Below are positions 34,965-44,192 of a stretch of 64,000 nucleotides of DNA, in pieces. The translations under genes and the position numbers were made by a program. Source of the DNA: CAZQHK01 sp964593455. GTDB taxonomy: Bacteria; Muiribacteriota; CAYSPT01. Within the stretch, counting starts at the first letter, position 1; the number at the start of each line of letters is the position of its first letter. The DNA lies in assembly GCA_964593455.1 (NCBI GenBank), contig CAZQHK010000025.1:5323-69322 (forward strand), in the 5' to 3' direction. The notes under the pieces were generated by a model that was not told the origin of the DNA, made no database searches, and saw only the letters and a list, made by a program, of their open reading frames with translations.

Positions 34965-35081
34965 TTGTATCATCCTCCTCTTTCTTTTTTTTATTTCCTT
35001 TTCTTTGCTTTTGGTTTTGCGTATATGAACGGGCTGCTTCACCCGGTAACAGAACCCTATGGGTTTCTCCCTATCGAATAT

Positions 35082-35122
35082 AAAAGGCCCACAACTCAAC
35101 GCACTGAGCTGTGGGCCTTTTT
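35082..35122 (-). terminator. Rho-independent terminator of the clostripain gene
   Basis: Stem AAAAGGCCCACA...CTCA / TGAG...TGTGGGCCTTTT with a T run on either strand, about 90 nt after the clostripain stop. Confidence 0.85.
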
Positions 35123-35213
35123 AATCTTGGGAAATTATACCCTTATCCAGTTGTCAATTTCAAGCTTCGGTTTCATTATAGAGCCGAACCGAGGTATTGT
35201 CAAGCTCTTTTTA

Positions 35214-37790
35214 CTATCGACTCAATTCGTTCAAACGATTAATGCGAATCTTGAGTTCGTCGGACAAAGATGAATCGGACATCGATCCGCTCACGGCCCG
35301 TTCCCTGATCACCGCCAGGGCCGACCTGAAGGCCTTCTGTTCAAATTCCGAAAGTTCATCCATGAACCCTATAAAGGAATCCAACTTTTCAACACTTCCC
35401 CGGTCAAGGTCTTCCATTATTTCGGATATGATACTCCGGGACACCTTCAGGGAAGCGGTTCCGAACTCGTGTCTCGTCATCTCCATCCCAAGCAGGGTCT
35501 GCATCTTCTTCTGGAACGAACTTGAGAGCAATTCAAGAGCGGTAGTCATCAGGACCCTTCGGGAGTCAGCATTTGCTATACCTTCAAATCCGAAGGCCAG
35601 ATACAGGACCTTGAAACCATCCTTCTCCACATACACCCCAGCGGTGCCGCTGCCATCGATACTCGGTTTGCCGGAACCGGGCTTACGCTCGGAAGGAGGA
35701 TAACGGACCGGTTTGCCTCCTGATACATACTTGAGGACCGGCACTGCCGGAGCGATCGGGTTTATTTCATCCGGCCAGCGCTGGTTGTCCGCACCACTTC
35801 CGCCGGTAATACGAAAAGAAAGTCCGTCCAACTGGGTATTTGATATTCCGCCGATGTCGTGTATCCCGGAACTGTCCTGAACGTACTCGGCATGCATATA
35901 CGCCTTATACAAATTGCTGGTGTGAATCCCATACCCGATGTCCTGCCCGGTTATAAACAGGCTGCCGCCGCGGTCGAGATACTCCGCCAGGGCCGCCTGC
36001 TCGTCAGAACCGATTTTACCCTCTCCGTTATTATCGGGGCAGCTTCGAATAACGATGCCGCCCAGATATTTGAAGAGTACGCCTTTCGACATGCTTCCCT
36101 CGAAGTCTATGTCCCATACATCATATGGAATTTCCAGGTCATCGAGCACTTTGGTAAAATGTTTCGATTCCTTGGCGTTGATATTGGGCACTGCCAGAAG
36201 CAGGTTGCTGGTTACCGAGAAGGGTTTACGGACCATGACATCGACACTGCTCTCGGTTACTTTCTCGCCTTCATCCTCCAGGCTTACCTTAAGCTCAAAC
36301 CGCCTGTTGGCCGGACACGATTCCGACACTTCTGCCGCTAAACCCATAAACGTAATAGATTGCTTCTTGGGTATCGGCTGCAAAGTCTCGCTGCTGGCGG
36401 TGAGAGCAACAAACTCATCCTGGCAACTCAATTTCAATACGGCTCCGTTGGAAGCCGCTCCGCCGGTGTTTTCCACCATTACTTTGAGAGACAGGCTCTC
36501 ACCGGGAGAAACTTTTCCATCATCGCCCGCATCGATAATCTCGATATTCTTGATGTTGAGGATCGGTACCGGCGGATCAAAAGACGCTTTCAGGAACTCA
36601 TCCCAGCGGCATGCCTGGGAAAACGCCAGGTTCTCATACTTGGCCTTGTACTGATACTTGGTCGGGATGTAGATGGAAAGACCGGTTGAGGCCGCCTGGC
36701 TGGAACCATTGGTGCCGTTGATGATAATCGCCTCATCGAGCTTGGCCAGTAGCCCCTGGGCGGCTGTTTGCAGTTGTCCGCCCTTAAAGGTAGAAGATAT
36801 ACGCTTGGCCAGGTCCCCGATGTCCTTATAATCGTCGTAATAAAAACTATGGGTGCTTTTAAGGCAATTTTTGATTCTGCCGATCTGCTTGATATTCGTC
36901 AGCAGGGTACCGGCGAACCCGTCAATAGTGGCCACCAGTTCATCCAGTTTCCGGCAATCGATGGCCGATTGGGTGACCGCCTGGTTCCCCTGTGACCCAC
37001 CGCTGTAGGAACCAATGTATGTGTTGACGATGACCGTGCCCAGTTCACGTGCGTCCATGCCGGGCTTGGCCATCAGCGGAGCAAGAAAATCCTCGTACGC
37101 CCATCCATCGCCCGGTTCGACTTCTTCCGAAGCCGCGCAAACGTCAACATACTGCCGGAACTGATATGAAACCTCAACCATCTGCATCAGGCAAGCGTCC
37201 ATTCCCAGTAAATCGATCTTCTGGCCGTCACGAAGAGCGACGATTTCCTGGAGAGCCTTTTCGATGTCCTGCGTCGTCATGTGGTTACCGCTGGTGTCAT
37301 CGTAGGATATTCCTTTGAATATCGGTTCTTCAGCTTTCTTTTTCCAGCCGGCCCCGTGATTCCAGACCACCAGCAGTAGTTTTTCAGCAGGATATTCAGC
37401 CATTCCCCACCGGGCAAAGTCCACCAGGCTATGGTAATCACCCGTGTCAACCTCGCCAAGGTCCCGGAGCATTTCCGAATTGATCTTATAAGGATCATTA
37501 TCTTTATTAATATAGAAGCGACGCGTGGAGGTCCAGTCTCCGTCGGAATAACTGAATCCCGGCGCCCGGTCGAATTGCACCAAAATGTTGACGTCTTCCG
37601 TAGACCCGACTTTTTCCATTTCGTTGATATCGTCTATTCCGGCTCCCTCGAGATTGTTGTCGCCGTTGATAAAAACCATGATGGTCCATTTCTTACCTTC
37701 GGCCAACACCCGGCCCTGGAAAAAACCGACCAGCATGACTACGGCAAAAAAGACTGTCAGAATTCTTATTTCGAATGTGGAACGTAACAT
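35214..37790 (-). CDS. Secreted clostripain-family (C11) cysteine peptidase, multidomain
   Basis: A signal peptide (~30 residues) precedes a C11 catalytic domain: WTIMVFINGDNNLE, the catalytic-His segment LLVVWNHGAGW (His145) and the catalytic-Cys segment DLLGMDACLMQM (Cys200). C11 enzymes cleave after basic residues. A CARDB-like beta domain follows (~405-500, DAGDDGKVSPGE), then a Rossmann/GATase-like domain (~530-700, YLDRGGSLFITGQDIGYG). The tail is helical. The 858-residue gene stands alone between a consensus promoter and a strong terminator. Confidence 0.92.
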   Translation of the reverse strand: MLRSTFEIRILTVFFAVVMLVGFFQGRVLAEGKKWTIMVFINGDNNLEGAGIDDINEMEKVGSTEDVNILVQFDRAPGFSYSDGDWTSTRRFYINKDNDPYKINSEMLRDLGEVDTGDYHSLVDFARWGMAEYPAEKLLLVVWNHGAGWKKKAEEPIFKGISYDDTSGNHMTTQDIEKALQEIVALRDGQKIDLLGMDACLMQMVEVSYQFRQYVDVCAASEEVEPGDGWAYEDFLAPLMAKPGMDARELGTVIVNTYIGSYSGGSQGNQAVTQSAIDCRKLDELVATIDGFAGTLLTNIKQIGRIKNCLKSTHSFYYDDYKDIGDLAKRISSTFKGGQLQTAAQGLLAKLDEAIIINGTNGSSQAASTGLSIYIPTKYQYKAKYENLAFSQACRWDEFLKASFDPPVPILNIKNIEIIDAGDDGKVSPGESLSLKVMVENTGGAASNGAVLKLSCQDEFVALTASSETLQPIPKKQSITFMGLAAEVSESCPANRRFELKVSLEDEGEKVTESSVDVMVRKPFSVTSNLLLAVPNINAKESKHFTKVLDDLEIPYDVWDIDFEGSMSKGVLFKYLGGIVIRSCPDNNGEGKIGSDEQAALAEYLDRGGSLFITGQDIGYGIHTSNLYKAYMHAEYVQDSSGIHDIGGISNTQLDGLSFRITGGSGADNQRWPDEINPIAPAVPVLKYVSGGKPVRYPPSERKPGSGKPSIDGSGTAGVYVEKDGFKVLYLAFGFEGIANADSRRVLMTTALELLSSSFQKKMQTLLGMEMTRHEFGTASLKVSRSIISEIMEDLDRGSVEKLDSFIGFMDELSEFEQKAFRSALAVIRERAVSGSMSDSSLSDELKIRINRLNELSR

Positions 37791-37872
37791 TTTCTTTCCT
37801 TTCCTCTTCGGAAAACACGTACAAGATACACTGCACTCATACTCATAGCATACACTGCTACCAGAGCATCAT

Positions 37873-37901
37873 ATTATACTGTCGGAATCGGGAAGTGTCA
37901 A
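37873..37901 (-). promoter_or_regulatory. Perfect-consensus sigma-70 promoter for the clostripain gene
   Basis: Minus strand: TTGACA (37901-37896), exactly 17 nt, TATAAT (37878-37873). Start of transcription would be near 37866, a leader of about 76 nt. The surrounding 37791-38008 shows no gene. Confidence 0.85.
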
Positions 37902-38008
37902 TGTAATTCTGCGTTTTCCAGGTATATGTCAAACTGTTTTTAAGGAAAAGCAAGCCTCAACGACACTTTCAATTCTAGGGGTGGCTGACCTCATATGGAA
38001 TAGGGGAA

Positions 38009-39271
38009 TTAAGGCAAGGGTACCGCCGAAGGAGAGTTGGAAACAACACTCACATTTCCCACTTCATCCACTGCTCGTACTCCGAAGTAATAGGTCATGC
38101 CAGATGAAAGGCCAGACACAATCATGGTCTCCGTGCTGCCGGGAGACCGCGGGACGCCGGCTCCATCCGCAGTGAGAGCGGATTCCCAAGAAGATGAATC
38201 GATCGCAGCAGTGGCATATCGTACCTGGTATGATTCGGCACTTAAACCTTCGGTCCCATTCTCATAAGGAGCTACCCAGGCCAGGACTACTTCGCCGGAA
38301 CCGGGGCCGGCAGAAACAGCCAGCCCGGTGATCTGTCCCGGAGCATCCCAATCCCCCATAACCTCTATCTGGCTGGTATCTGAATCAACTTCGTAACCAC
38401 GAATGCTCTCCACATTTGAGAGAAGGATAGTGTAGCTGGTATCAGATTCCAGGTCTTCCGGCATAGTCAGCGTTACTTCCCGGTCGTTTGTGGACTGAGT
38501 GGCCTGGATGGGAGGACCGATGAGCTCCGATTCGCCGTCGACATCCCCTTTTACGATACTGTAATTTAATAGTGTTGCAGCCGACTCCTGCCCAAGATCG
38601 AGATCGAAAACGAGCTTTACACTGCTCCTCGAGAGCGCCGTCCCGGACAGGACGGTTGGATACACACTGGTCATAAGAATGACCCATCCGGACCCGTAGA
38701 CATCAGCTGACACCACATCGTCGGCAATGGAAGAGCCTGCCGCCCGGACCAGTTGAGCATACACTTCTTTCTGGATATCGTACTGGTAAACATGGAGCTG
38801 TATTTCATCGACATCGCCTGGAAGCTTCCGCTCATCATACGACACTGTTACCGAAGCGGGAGGATCAAATACCAGGCCCGTGGGCAAAATCCGGTAAGCG
38901 TCGCTGATTATTCGTAAACCGGCCAGCTCGGGAACGGGAGCTAATTCATCTTTTTTCACCGTTACGGTAGTTGTATGCTCCAGGGCTCCGACCGGCAGTT
39001 CCAGGGACAGGCTGCCTACTTTAAAACTGCTTTTAGAACTCGCATCTACGGGCAGAGACATTATTGGATCCGTTGTTTCATCGATAAACCGTTCACGTTC
39101 AAGCACGTGGTAAGCCAGGGTTCCACCGCCGAGAACTCCCATGACATACTGTCCCGCGCAACCGGCCGTGGCCAGAAGAATCCCGAGCAACAAGGCCCCA
39201 ATAGTAATCCGGTACCGCTGTGATTGGTCAAGACAACAGCCATCTCTCATCATGATGTTCTGATATATCAT
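38009..39271 (-). CDS. Lipoprotein with ZU5-like and fibronectin type III domains
   Basis: A lipobox near residue 38 (LLATAGC) follows a hydrophobic stretch. Residues ~80-150 resemble a ZU5-like region (GSLSLELPVGALEHTTTVTV). A bacterial Ig-like part follows (~200-305), then a fibronectin type III domain at the C terminus (ending RAVDEVGNVSVVSNSPS). The 420-residue protein is probably surface-exposed and adhesive or structural. The true start may be a later Met (MMRDGCC). Its ligand cannot be told. Confidence 0.8.
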   Translation of the reverse strand: MIYQNIMMRDGCCLDQSQRYRITIGALLLGILLATAGCAGQYVMGVLGGGTLAYHVLERERFIDETTDPIMSLPVDASSKSSFKVGSLSLELPVGALEHTTTVTVKKDELAPVPELAGLRIISDAYRILPTGLVFDPPASVTVSYDERKLPGDVDEIQLHVYQYDIQKEVYAQLVRAAGSSIADDVVSADVYGSGWVILMTSVYPTVLSGTALSRSSVKLVFDLDLGQESAATLLNYSIVKGDVDGESELIGPPIQATQSTNDREVTLTMPEDLESDTSYTILLSNVESIRGYEVDSDTSQIEVMGDWDAPGQITGLAVSAGPGSGEVVLAWVAPYENGTEGLSAESYQVRYATAAIDSSSWESALTADGAGVPRSPGSTETMIVSGLSSGMTYYFGVRAVDEVGNVSVVSNSPSAVPLP

Positions 39272-39339
39272 CTGCTTTCGTGCACCATCTTTCCGGGATA
39301 GCCTCCAACATGCCCTAGCTGTCCACTGAGTGTTCCTGG

Positions 39340-40500
39340 TTAATCAAAATAGAAGTTTATTCCAAAACTGCCGAAGGCACTATCCAGCTCGAGCTCGAAT
39401 TCCTGATTGACTTCCGGGATGGAAAATTCCGCTCGCCCGCCCCGGTAACGAGCAGCCATGGTTACCGAAACCTTCTCATCAAGAAAATATTCTCCACGCA
39501 CTCCGATCTCATAGCCAACCGTGTCGTCCTTTTTCATAAACGCTATCATTCCGTTCTCGTATCCCAGCCGGAGCCAGTTGAGAACTCCTCCACAGGCAAT
39601 CCCAAATCGCCAGCGGGAAGAAGAAGGAAAGTAATGAACGAGACCCAGAAACAGTGATTTGACTTCTAACCTGAAAGTCCCGTCGCGCTGGGGATTGAAG
39701 AAATGGCGGCCACCCATGGACAGTTTCCACACTTCGTAACGCTCTTCAACCGAAAGCCGGCGATGAAATGCGTATCCAACATGCGCCCCAACAATTGGTT
39801 TCCACTCCAAACTCGATTTAGGCACTTCACCACCCCATGGTTTGTAATAACCGGCGTCCAGACCTACACAGTACCGGCCGCGCGGATAAATCCTGTGATC
39901 GGAGCGGTCAAATACCTCTTCGAGGTAATCCGAAGTTCTGGAGAACGAATATTCTTCGGTCCCGCCACCCCGGGACTCTTTATCCACGTTTTCTGCAAAC
40001 TCGGGCGGTAGGCCGCTATCGGCGGTAACCCGTGATAGGCGACGCCGTGCCTGGCTGGAAGGAGATAATCCGGGTTCGAGAGACAACTCCAGTCCGAGAG
40101 ACCTGGCCACCGGACGAAGAGGAACTACCAACGCTCCACCTACCTCATGGGGGGCAGCAGGCAGGGGAATTCTTTTTCCATCAACCATCAGGGCGAAAAC
40201 CCCGGGAGCTAAACACACTTCCCGTGTTTTAAACCGGAGTTGCACTACAGCGGTCCTTTTATCTCTGGCACACTGTAGCCCTTGAATGGAAGCCAGGTAT
40301 GCCAGCGGCAGATACACCGTGCCTGCATCGTCTTGAAACAAAATATTCAACGGGACAGATTTCCCTTGCAGGATCAGTCCCGATCCTCTAGCACCATACC
40401 CCGCGGTTTCACTCCACACAGGACCGCAACCGATCATTAAAACAGCGGTTGCCATCAGCAACCAGGCAGATTTTTCAACCGGACGGCGACCGTTTTCCAC
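39340..40500 (-). CDS. Stalk-domain (copper amine oxidase N-like) protein with C-terminal beta-barrel
   Basis: After a signal sequence, residues ~45-140 match the copper-amine-oxidase N-terminal-like stalk domain (VYLPLAYLASIQGLQC, LMVDGKRIPLP, LVVPLRPVARSLGLEL). A linker leads to ~180 residues of alternating aromatic beta strands (CVGLDAGYYKPWGG, VGAHVGYAFHRRLS, LVHYFPSSSRWRFG). The end FGINFYFD has a terminal aromatic, typical of outer-membrane barrels. GTG start at 40500, 386 residues. This pairing of domains is unusual. Confidence 0.8.
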   Translation of the reverse strand: MENGRRPVEKSAWLLMATAVLMIGCGPVWSETAGYGARGSGLILQGKSVPLNILFQDDAGTVYLPLAYLASIQGLQCARDKRTAVVQLRFKTREVCLAPGVFALMVDGKRIPLPAAPHEVGGALVVPLRPVARSLGLELSLEPGLSPSSQARRRLSRVTADSGLPPEFAENVDKESRGGGTEEYSFSRTSDYLEEVFDRSDHRIYPRGRYCVGLDAGYYKPWGGEVPKSSLEWKPIVGAHVGYAFHRRLSVEERYEVWKLSMGGRHFFNPQRDGTFRLEVKSLFLGLVHYFPSSSRWRFGIACGGVLNWLRLGYENGMIAFMKKDDTVGYEIGVRGEYFLDEKVSVTMAARYRGGRAEFSIPEVNQEFELELDSAFGSFGINFYFD

Positions 40501-40575
40501 TTTCGGAGCAACTCCTCTCTTGAGATATCTCCCGCTATCACCAGATATCGACAGAGAAGAGGAAAAAAATGAGCT

Positions 40576-41766
40576 TCAGGGCAGTAAATGGAGAGCCATG
40601 GCCACCAGGTATCCGGTTCCGCACGAGAGAACCCGCTCATCAAGACAGAAGGTGGAGCTGTGAGGTATCTGCAAAATTTCATCATCACCGCAGCAGCCGA
40701 TAAAAGCCAGCAGTCCGGGAACAGCGGCGGCAAAATAGGAAAAATCCTCGCCACCCATGGTGGGATATTCAAGGTTTTGATAGGGTAGGTCGAGAAAACC
40801 GCAAATTTTCTTGGCTTCCACCCCCAACTCCCGGTCATTATGTACAGGAGGATACCCTTTTCTTTCACTCAATTCGAAGGAACCACCTCGTGGACCGACT
40901 ATTCCCTGCATGATCTCCCGTGAACCGGCAACCACTTCATCTGTCCGTTCAAACCCGGTGGTCCGCAAGGTTCCTTGAAGTTCAACCGTTTCGGCCATAA
41001 CGTTTGACTTCCACCCCCCGGACATCATACCCCAGGTCAACACCAGTGGCTCGGAGGGAGCACGAACGCGGCTCAGCCAGCTCTGGAGCGAGGTCACTAC
41101 TTCACAAGCCATATGGATTGTGTCACATCCACGATGCGGGTAGGCGGCGTGCCCGCCCGCCCCTTTGAGGACGAGCGTAAGTTCGCAGGTGGCCGCCGAC
41201 TGCTGACCCTCCCGGAAAGTTATAGTGCCAACCGGACGAGAACCATCCATGTGGAGCGCCAGCACCGCGTCAACCAGTGGATTATCGAGCACCCCCGCCG
41301 ACACCATGGTCCGAGCACCGCCTAGATTCTCTTCAGCCGGTTGGAACACAAACTTGACACTTCCATTCAGCGGCCCGGACGGCCAGTCGGAAAGTACTCG
41401 CGCAGCCCCTAAAGCCATCGCCATATGGGCGTCATGACCACAGGCATGGCTGACACCTTCATGGTGGGAAGAGAACGGAAGCCCGGTAGCTTCGGGAACC
41501 GGCAAAGCATCCATGTCGGCCCGAATCGCGATACAGGGAGTGCGACTGCTCCCCTCCAGAAATCCCACCACACCATTTTCACCACCGATACCTGTGGCCA
41601 CGTGTAATCCCATTCCGTCCAGCACCTCGGCCACGCGAACAGCTGTCTTTTTCTCCTGTCCCGAAATCTCGGGATACTGGTGGAACTCCCTGCGAAGCGC
41701 TGTCACTGCCGATCGTTCGCCGGCCACCAGGCCATGAATCGTTTCGATTTGGTCCCTTTTGAGCAC
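40576..41766 (-). CDS. M20-family amidohydrolase (N-acyl-amino-acid / hippurate hydrolase type)
   Basis: Zinc-dependent hydrolase that removes acyl groups from N-acyl amino acids. The 396-residue protein has RADMDALPVPEATGLPF, the metal segment SHACGHDAHMAMAL, FQPAEENLGGARTMV (general-base Glu), ALHMDGSRPVG and GAGGHAAYPHRGCDTI, where the dimerisation domain begins. TMGGEDFSYFA supplies a C-terminal metal ligand region. No signal peptide is seen, so it is cytoplasmic. Exact substrate not assignable. Confidence 0.93.
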   Translation of the reverse strand: MLKRDQIETIHGLVAGERSAVTALRREFHQYPEISGQEKKTAVRVAEVLDGMGLHVATGIGGENGVVGFLEGSSRTPCIAIRADMDALPVPEATGLPFSSHHEGVSHACGHDAHMAMALGAARVLSDWPSGPLNGSVKFVFQPAEENLGGARTMVSAGVLDNPLVDAVLALHMDGSRPVGTITFREGQQSAATCELTLVLKGAGGHAAYPHRGCDTIHMACEVVTSLQSWLSRVRAPSEPLVLTWGMMSGGWKSNVMAETVELQGTLRTTGFERTDEVVAGSREIMQGIVGPRGGSFELSERKGYPPVHNDRELGVEAKKICGFLDLPYQNLEYPTMGGEDFSYFAAAVPGLLAFIGCCGDDEILQIPHSSTFCLDERVLSCGTGYLVAMALHLLP

Positions 41767-41870
41767 CGGGCCCGCTCCTTCCTGGCTTCAACCTATATAT
41801 AATACCTACCTTATGTCAAATAAGCAGCTGAAAGCAGTATAAAACCGCCCGGGATAGACTGTTTGCAATG

Positions 41871-41899
41871 TTGACAGTATCACAGGCTGTTGCTATACT
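41871..41899 (+). promoter_or_regulatory. Sigma-70 promoter producing a probable leaderless mRNA
   Basis: TTGACA at 41871-41876, 17-nt spacer, TATACT at 41894-41899. Transcription should begin near 41905-41907, only 2-4 nt before the GTG at 41909 that begins the J-domain gene. Confidence 0.8.
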
Positions 41900-41908
41900 T
41901 TGCTCAAG

Positions 41909-43390
41909 GTGGAGAAACGATCGGATTATTATGCTATTCTACAAGTTAGCCCACTCGCGAGCAGAGAACTCATAAAGCGCGCCTATCGAGCCCTCATGCT
42001 CAAGCAGAGACATCATCCCGACCTGGGGGGCAGCACTGAGACTGCCGCCGGTATCAATGAAGCCTACAGCATACTTACAAACCCGGATAAACGCCTTAAG
42101 TACGACCGCAAACGAGCCCTGAATCAACCTTCAGGAGTCCAGGATACCGGGTTGTACGATTTTCTTAAAGTGGCCACCCACGCCTGTCCATCTATTATCT
42201 CCAGGGCCTGCCATCTGCTTCTGGAAGAAACCAGGTCTCTTCTGCCTCTGGAAGAGGCACGAAAAAAAATTATATTAGTGGAACAAGCCAGACACGTCTT
42301 GACCAATCTCAATCTCCGATCAAACTATGATAAACAACTGGCCAAAGAACGCCGGAAACAAGCGGCAACCTGTACTGTTCACTGCGGACAGTGCGGAGAA
42401 ACCAACTATATCCTCCCTGAAGAAAAGTTGCCCAGAACCAATTGTTCAACCTGCGGGACCACCCTGGCCGCCGTGTTGATTCAAACCGAGGTTCCCATTC
42501 AGGAAAAAGCCAGGAGTCAACAAGCTGTGACGTCTCCTCAAAGCTGGATGGGAAAAGTCGACCACGTGCAGCATTTATGTTCTCTGTCCTCGCCCGTCTA
42601 CCTACCCGATTTTCTCCCGTATCTGGAGGATCCCGACGGCCGGGTGCGCGATGCCACCGTCGTTTACCTCGGCCGGCGCCTGATGAAAGATCGTGAAATT
42701 ATTGACGAAGATGGTTTTTTGAAAGCGTTCAGCCTCTCGTCCACCGCCGGACGGCCATCAATCCTGAGATTGATCCCCGCCGCTTATTCTTCGACCGGAA
42801 AAGATCAGCCGAAGCAAAAAAAAGAGGTAAGAGAGCTTCTGCGCAAGAGTTTGGAGAGTTACGACGAAGCCATCCGGGAAGCAGCCAGAGACATCTTTGA
42901 CGAGCTTTTTCCGAAAAAAGGCGCGATCATAAAGGAAGCTATTATGGCAGAGGGAAAAACAGTCGGCGACGTAGCGGTCATGGCTCTGACATTTTCGAGC
43001 GACAAGGTGCGCCCGTATCTGGTATCCTACTTGATGGGCCTTACGCTGGAGGATGTTCTGGCTACCAGAGTGAAGGGCGTCAGGCTTCTCGGCCGGGTAG
43101 CGGGTACCGACGCGGAAACAAAGCTGATTAAATTGTTGAAGGACGACGAATGGGTACTCCAGGAAGAGGCGGCTCGGGCACTGGCCTTGAACGGTACGGT
43201 AAGATCGGTGAAACCCCTTGTGAGCGCCCTGAAAAACTCCAACCAGGTCTTGCGGGAAGAAGCGGTCAAAGCGCTGGGGCGAATAGCTTCTCCGGAAGCA
43301 GTAAAAATGGTTCGCGAAGCCCTGCTTGATCCCGATTGGCGGGTACGAATGGCGGCCGAAACAGTTATCGAAGCCACCCAGCCCGAATAA
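41909..43390 (+). CDS. J-domain / zinc-ribbon / HEAT-repeat fusion protein
   Basis: Residues ~6-67 form a J domain (DYYAILQVSP, HPD at 36-38, INEAYSILTNPDKRLKYD). A second, HPD-less J-like stretch follows (YDFLKVATHACPSIISRAC to LRSNYDKQL), then a zinc ribbon (CGQCGETNYILP...CSTCG). From ~280 to the end are HEAT repeats (AARALALNGTVRSVKPLVSALK, AVKALGRIASPEAVKMVREAL). It may recruit DnaK to clients held by the HEAT part. The GTG at 41909 is chosen because the TTG at 41900 abuts the -10 box; 493 residues. Confidence 0.85.
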   Translation: MEKRSDYYAILQVSPLASRELIKRAYRALMLKQRHHPDLGGSTETAAGINEAYSILTNPDKRLKYDRKRALNQPSGVQDTGLYDFLKVATHACPSIISRACHLLLEETRSLLPLEEARKKIILVEQARHVLTNLNLRSNYDKQLAKERRKQAATCTVHCGQCGETNYILPEEKLPRTNCSTCGTTLAAVLIQTEVPIQEKARSQQAVTSPQSWMGKVDHVQHLCSLSSPVYLPDFLPYLEDPDGRVRDATVVYLGRRLMKDREIIDEDGFLKAFSLSSTAGRPSILRLIPAAYSSTGKDQPKQKKEVRELLRKSLESYDEAIREAARDIFDELFPKKGAIIKEAIMAEGKTVGDVAVMALTFSSDKVRPYLVSYLMGLTLEDVLATRVKGVRLLGRVAGTDAETKLIKLLKDDEWVLQEEAARALALNGTVRSVKPLVSALKNSNQVLREEAVKALGRIASPEAVKMVREALLDPDWRVRMAAETVIEATQPE

Positions 43391-43461
43391 TTCACGAATC
43401 TTCGTCGCGAGGTGAAGTAAATGGCCGCAAATACAAGGCGCGTGCAGGAAGGAGGCACACT

Positions 43462-44058
43462 GTGAAAACAGCCTTTCTGGTGTTAGTGTTTATTGGCGCT
43501 CTGACCTGTTCTTGTCAGTCTTTCGATGGTCCTGATATGGCGATGCCCAACGAAACACTGCTCAAACAACTGGAGGAAATTCACAAGAAACTGATTCCTG
43601 AGGATTCCGAGAGACTGGAAGAGCAGCCGGGATTGAGCTTATCACCTTTCCAGGTAGCCCAAAGCATACGAAAGCTTATTCTCGCTGTTGATGATAACGA
43701 CATTAACAGGGACCTGGTAATCGATCCCGGAGAAATAGCCCGACAAGACATTCGGGTACTCCTGGCTGCAGCCGGTGCTTACCGATCATCAATTGAACTT
43801 TACTTCTGGGAAGATATTCCTGAACTGGAAGAACGAATCGAGCGGTTCGGACAGATTCTCCGTCCCCGCGAACACAGCCCCGAGGTCGACGGTATGCCGG
43901 CTCTGATCGTCGGCACAGCCAGAACACCCTTCCCCAAGATACCAATATTCAAAGGCTCTACCATTCCATACCGCTATCATAGTCCACCGGCAAAACAGGA
44001 AGACCAGGCCGAACCCAGCGGAAAAATACCCTACCGGTTCGAGGAGCACTCACCGTAG
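43462..44058 (+). CDS. Probable small secreted lipoprotein of unknown function
   Basis: Starts at the GTG at 43462, supported by GGAAGGAGG 6-7 nt upstream. A hydrophobic segment (TAFLVLVFIGALTCSC) ends in two Cys that could be lipidated. The remaining ~180 residues are helical and then Pro-rich (RTPFPKIPIFKGSTIPYRYHS). I do not recognise the family. Length 198 residues. It lies 71 nt after the J-domain gene and could be cotranscribed with it. Confidence 0.7.
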   Translation: MKTAFLVLVFIGALTCSCQSFDGPDMAMPNETLLKQLEEIHKKLIPEDSERLEEQPGLSLSPFQVAQSIRKLILAVDDNDINRDLVIDPGEIARQDIRVLLAAAGAYRSSIELYFWEDIPELEERIERFGQILRPREHSPEVDGMPALIVGTARTPFPKIPIFKGSTIPYRYHSPPAKQEDQAEPSGKIPYRFEEHSP

Positions 44059-44192
44059 TTGGCCAACTGAAAGGCTTGAGACCCAGGCGGAGTAAGCTTG
44101 CTCTGTCCACTTCAAATCTCCACGTTCCTTCTAAATAAATAAGATAGTACCATCACCGCGCCGATATAGCCGATATAGAGGGAGTAAATCTG

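Noticed and set aside
41900..41908. TTG at 41900 as start of the J-domain protein
   Set aside because: It directly follows the -10 box, upstream of any likely transcription start.
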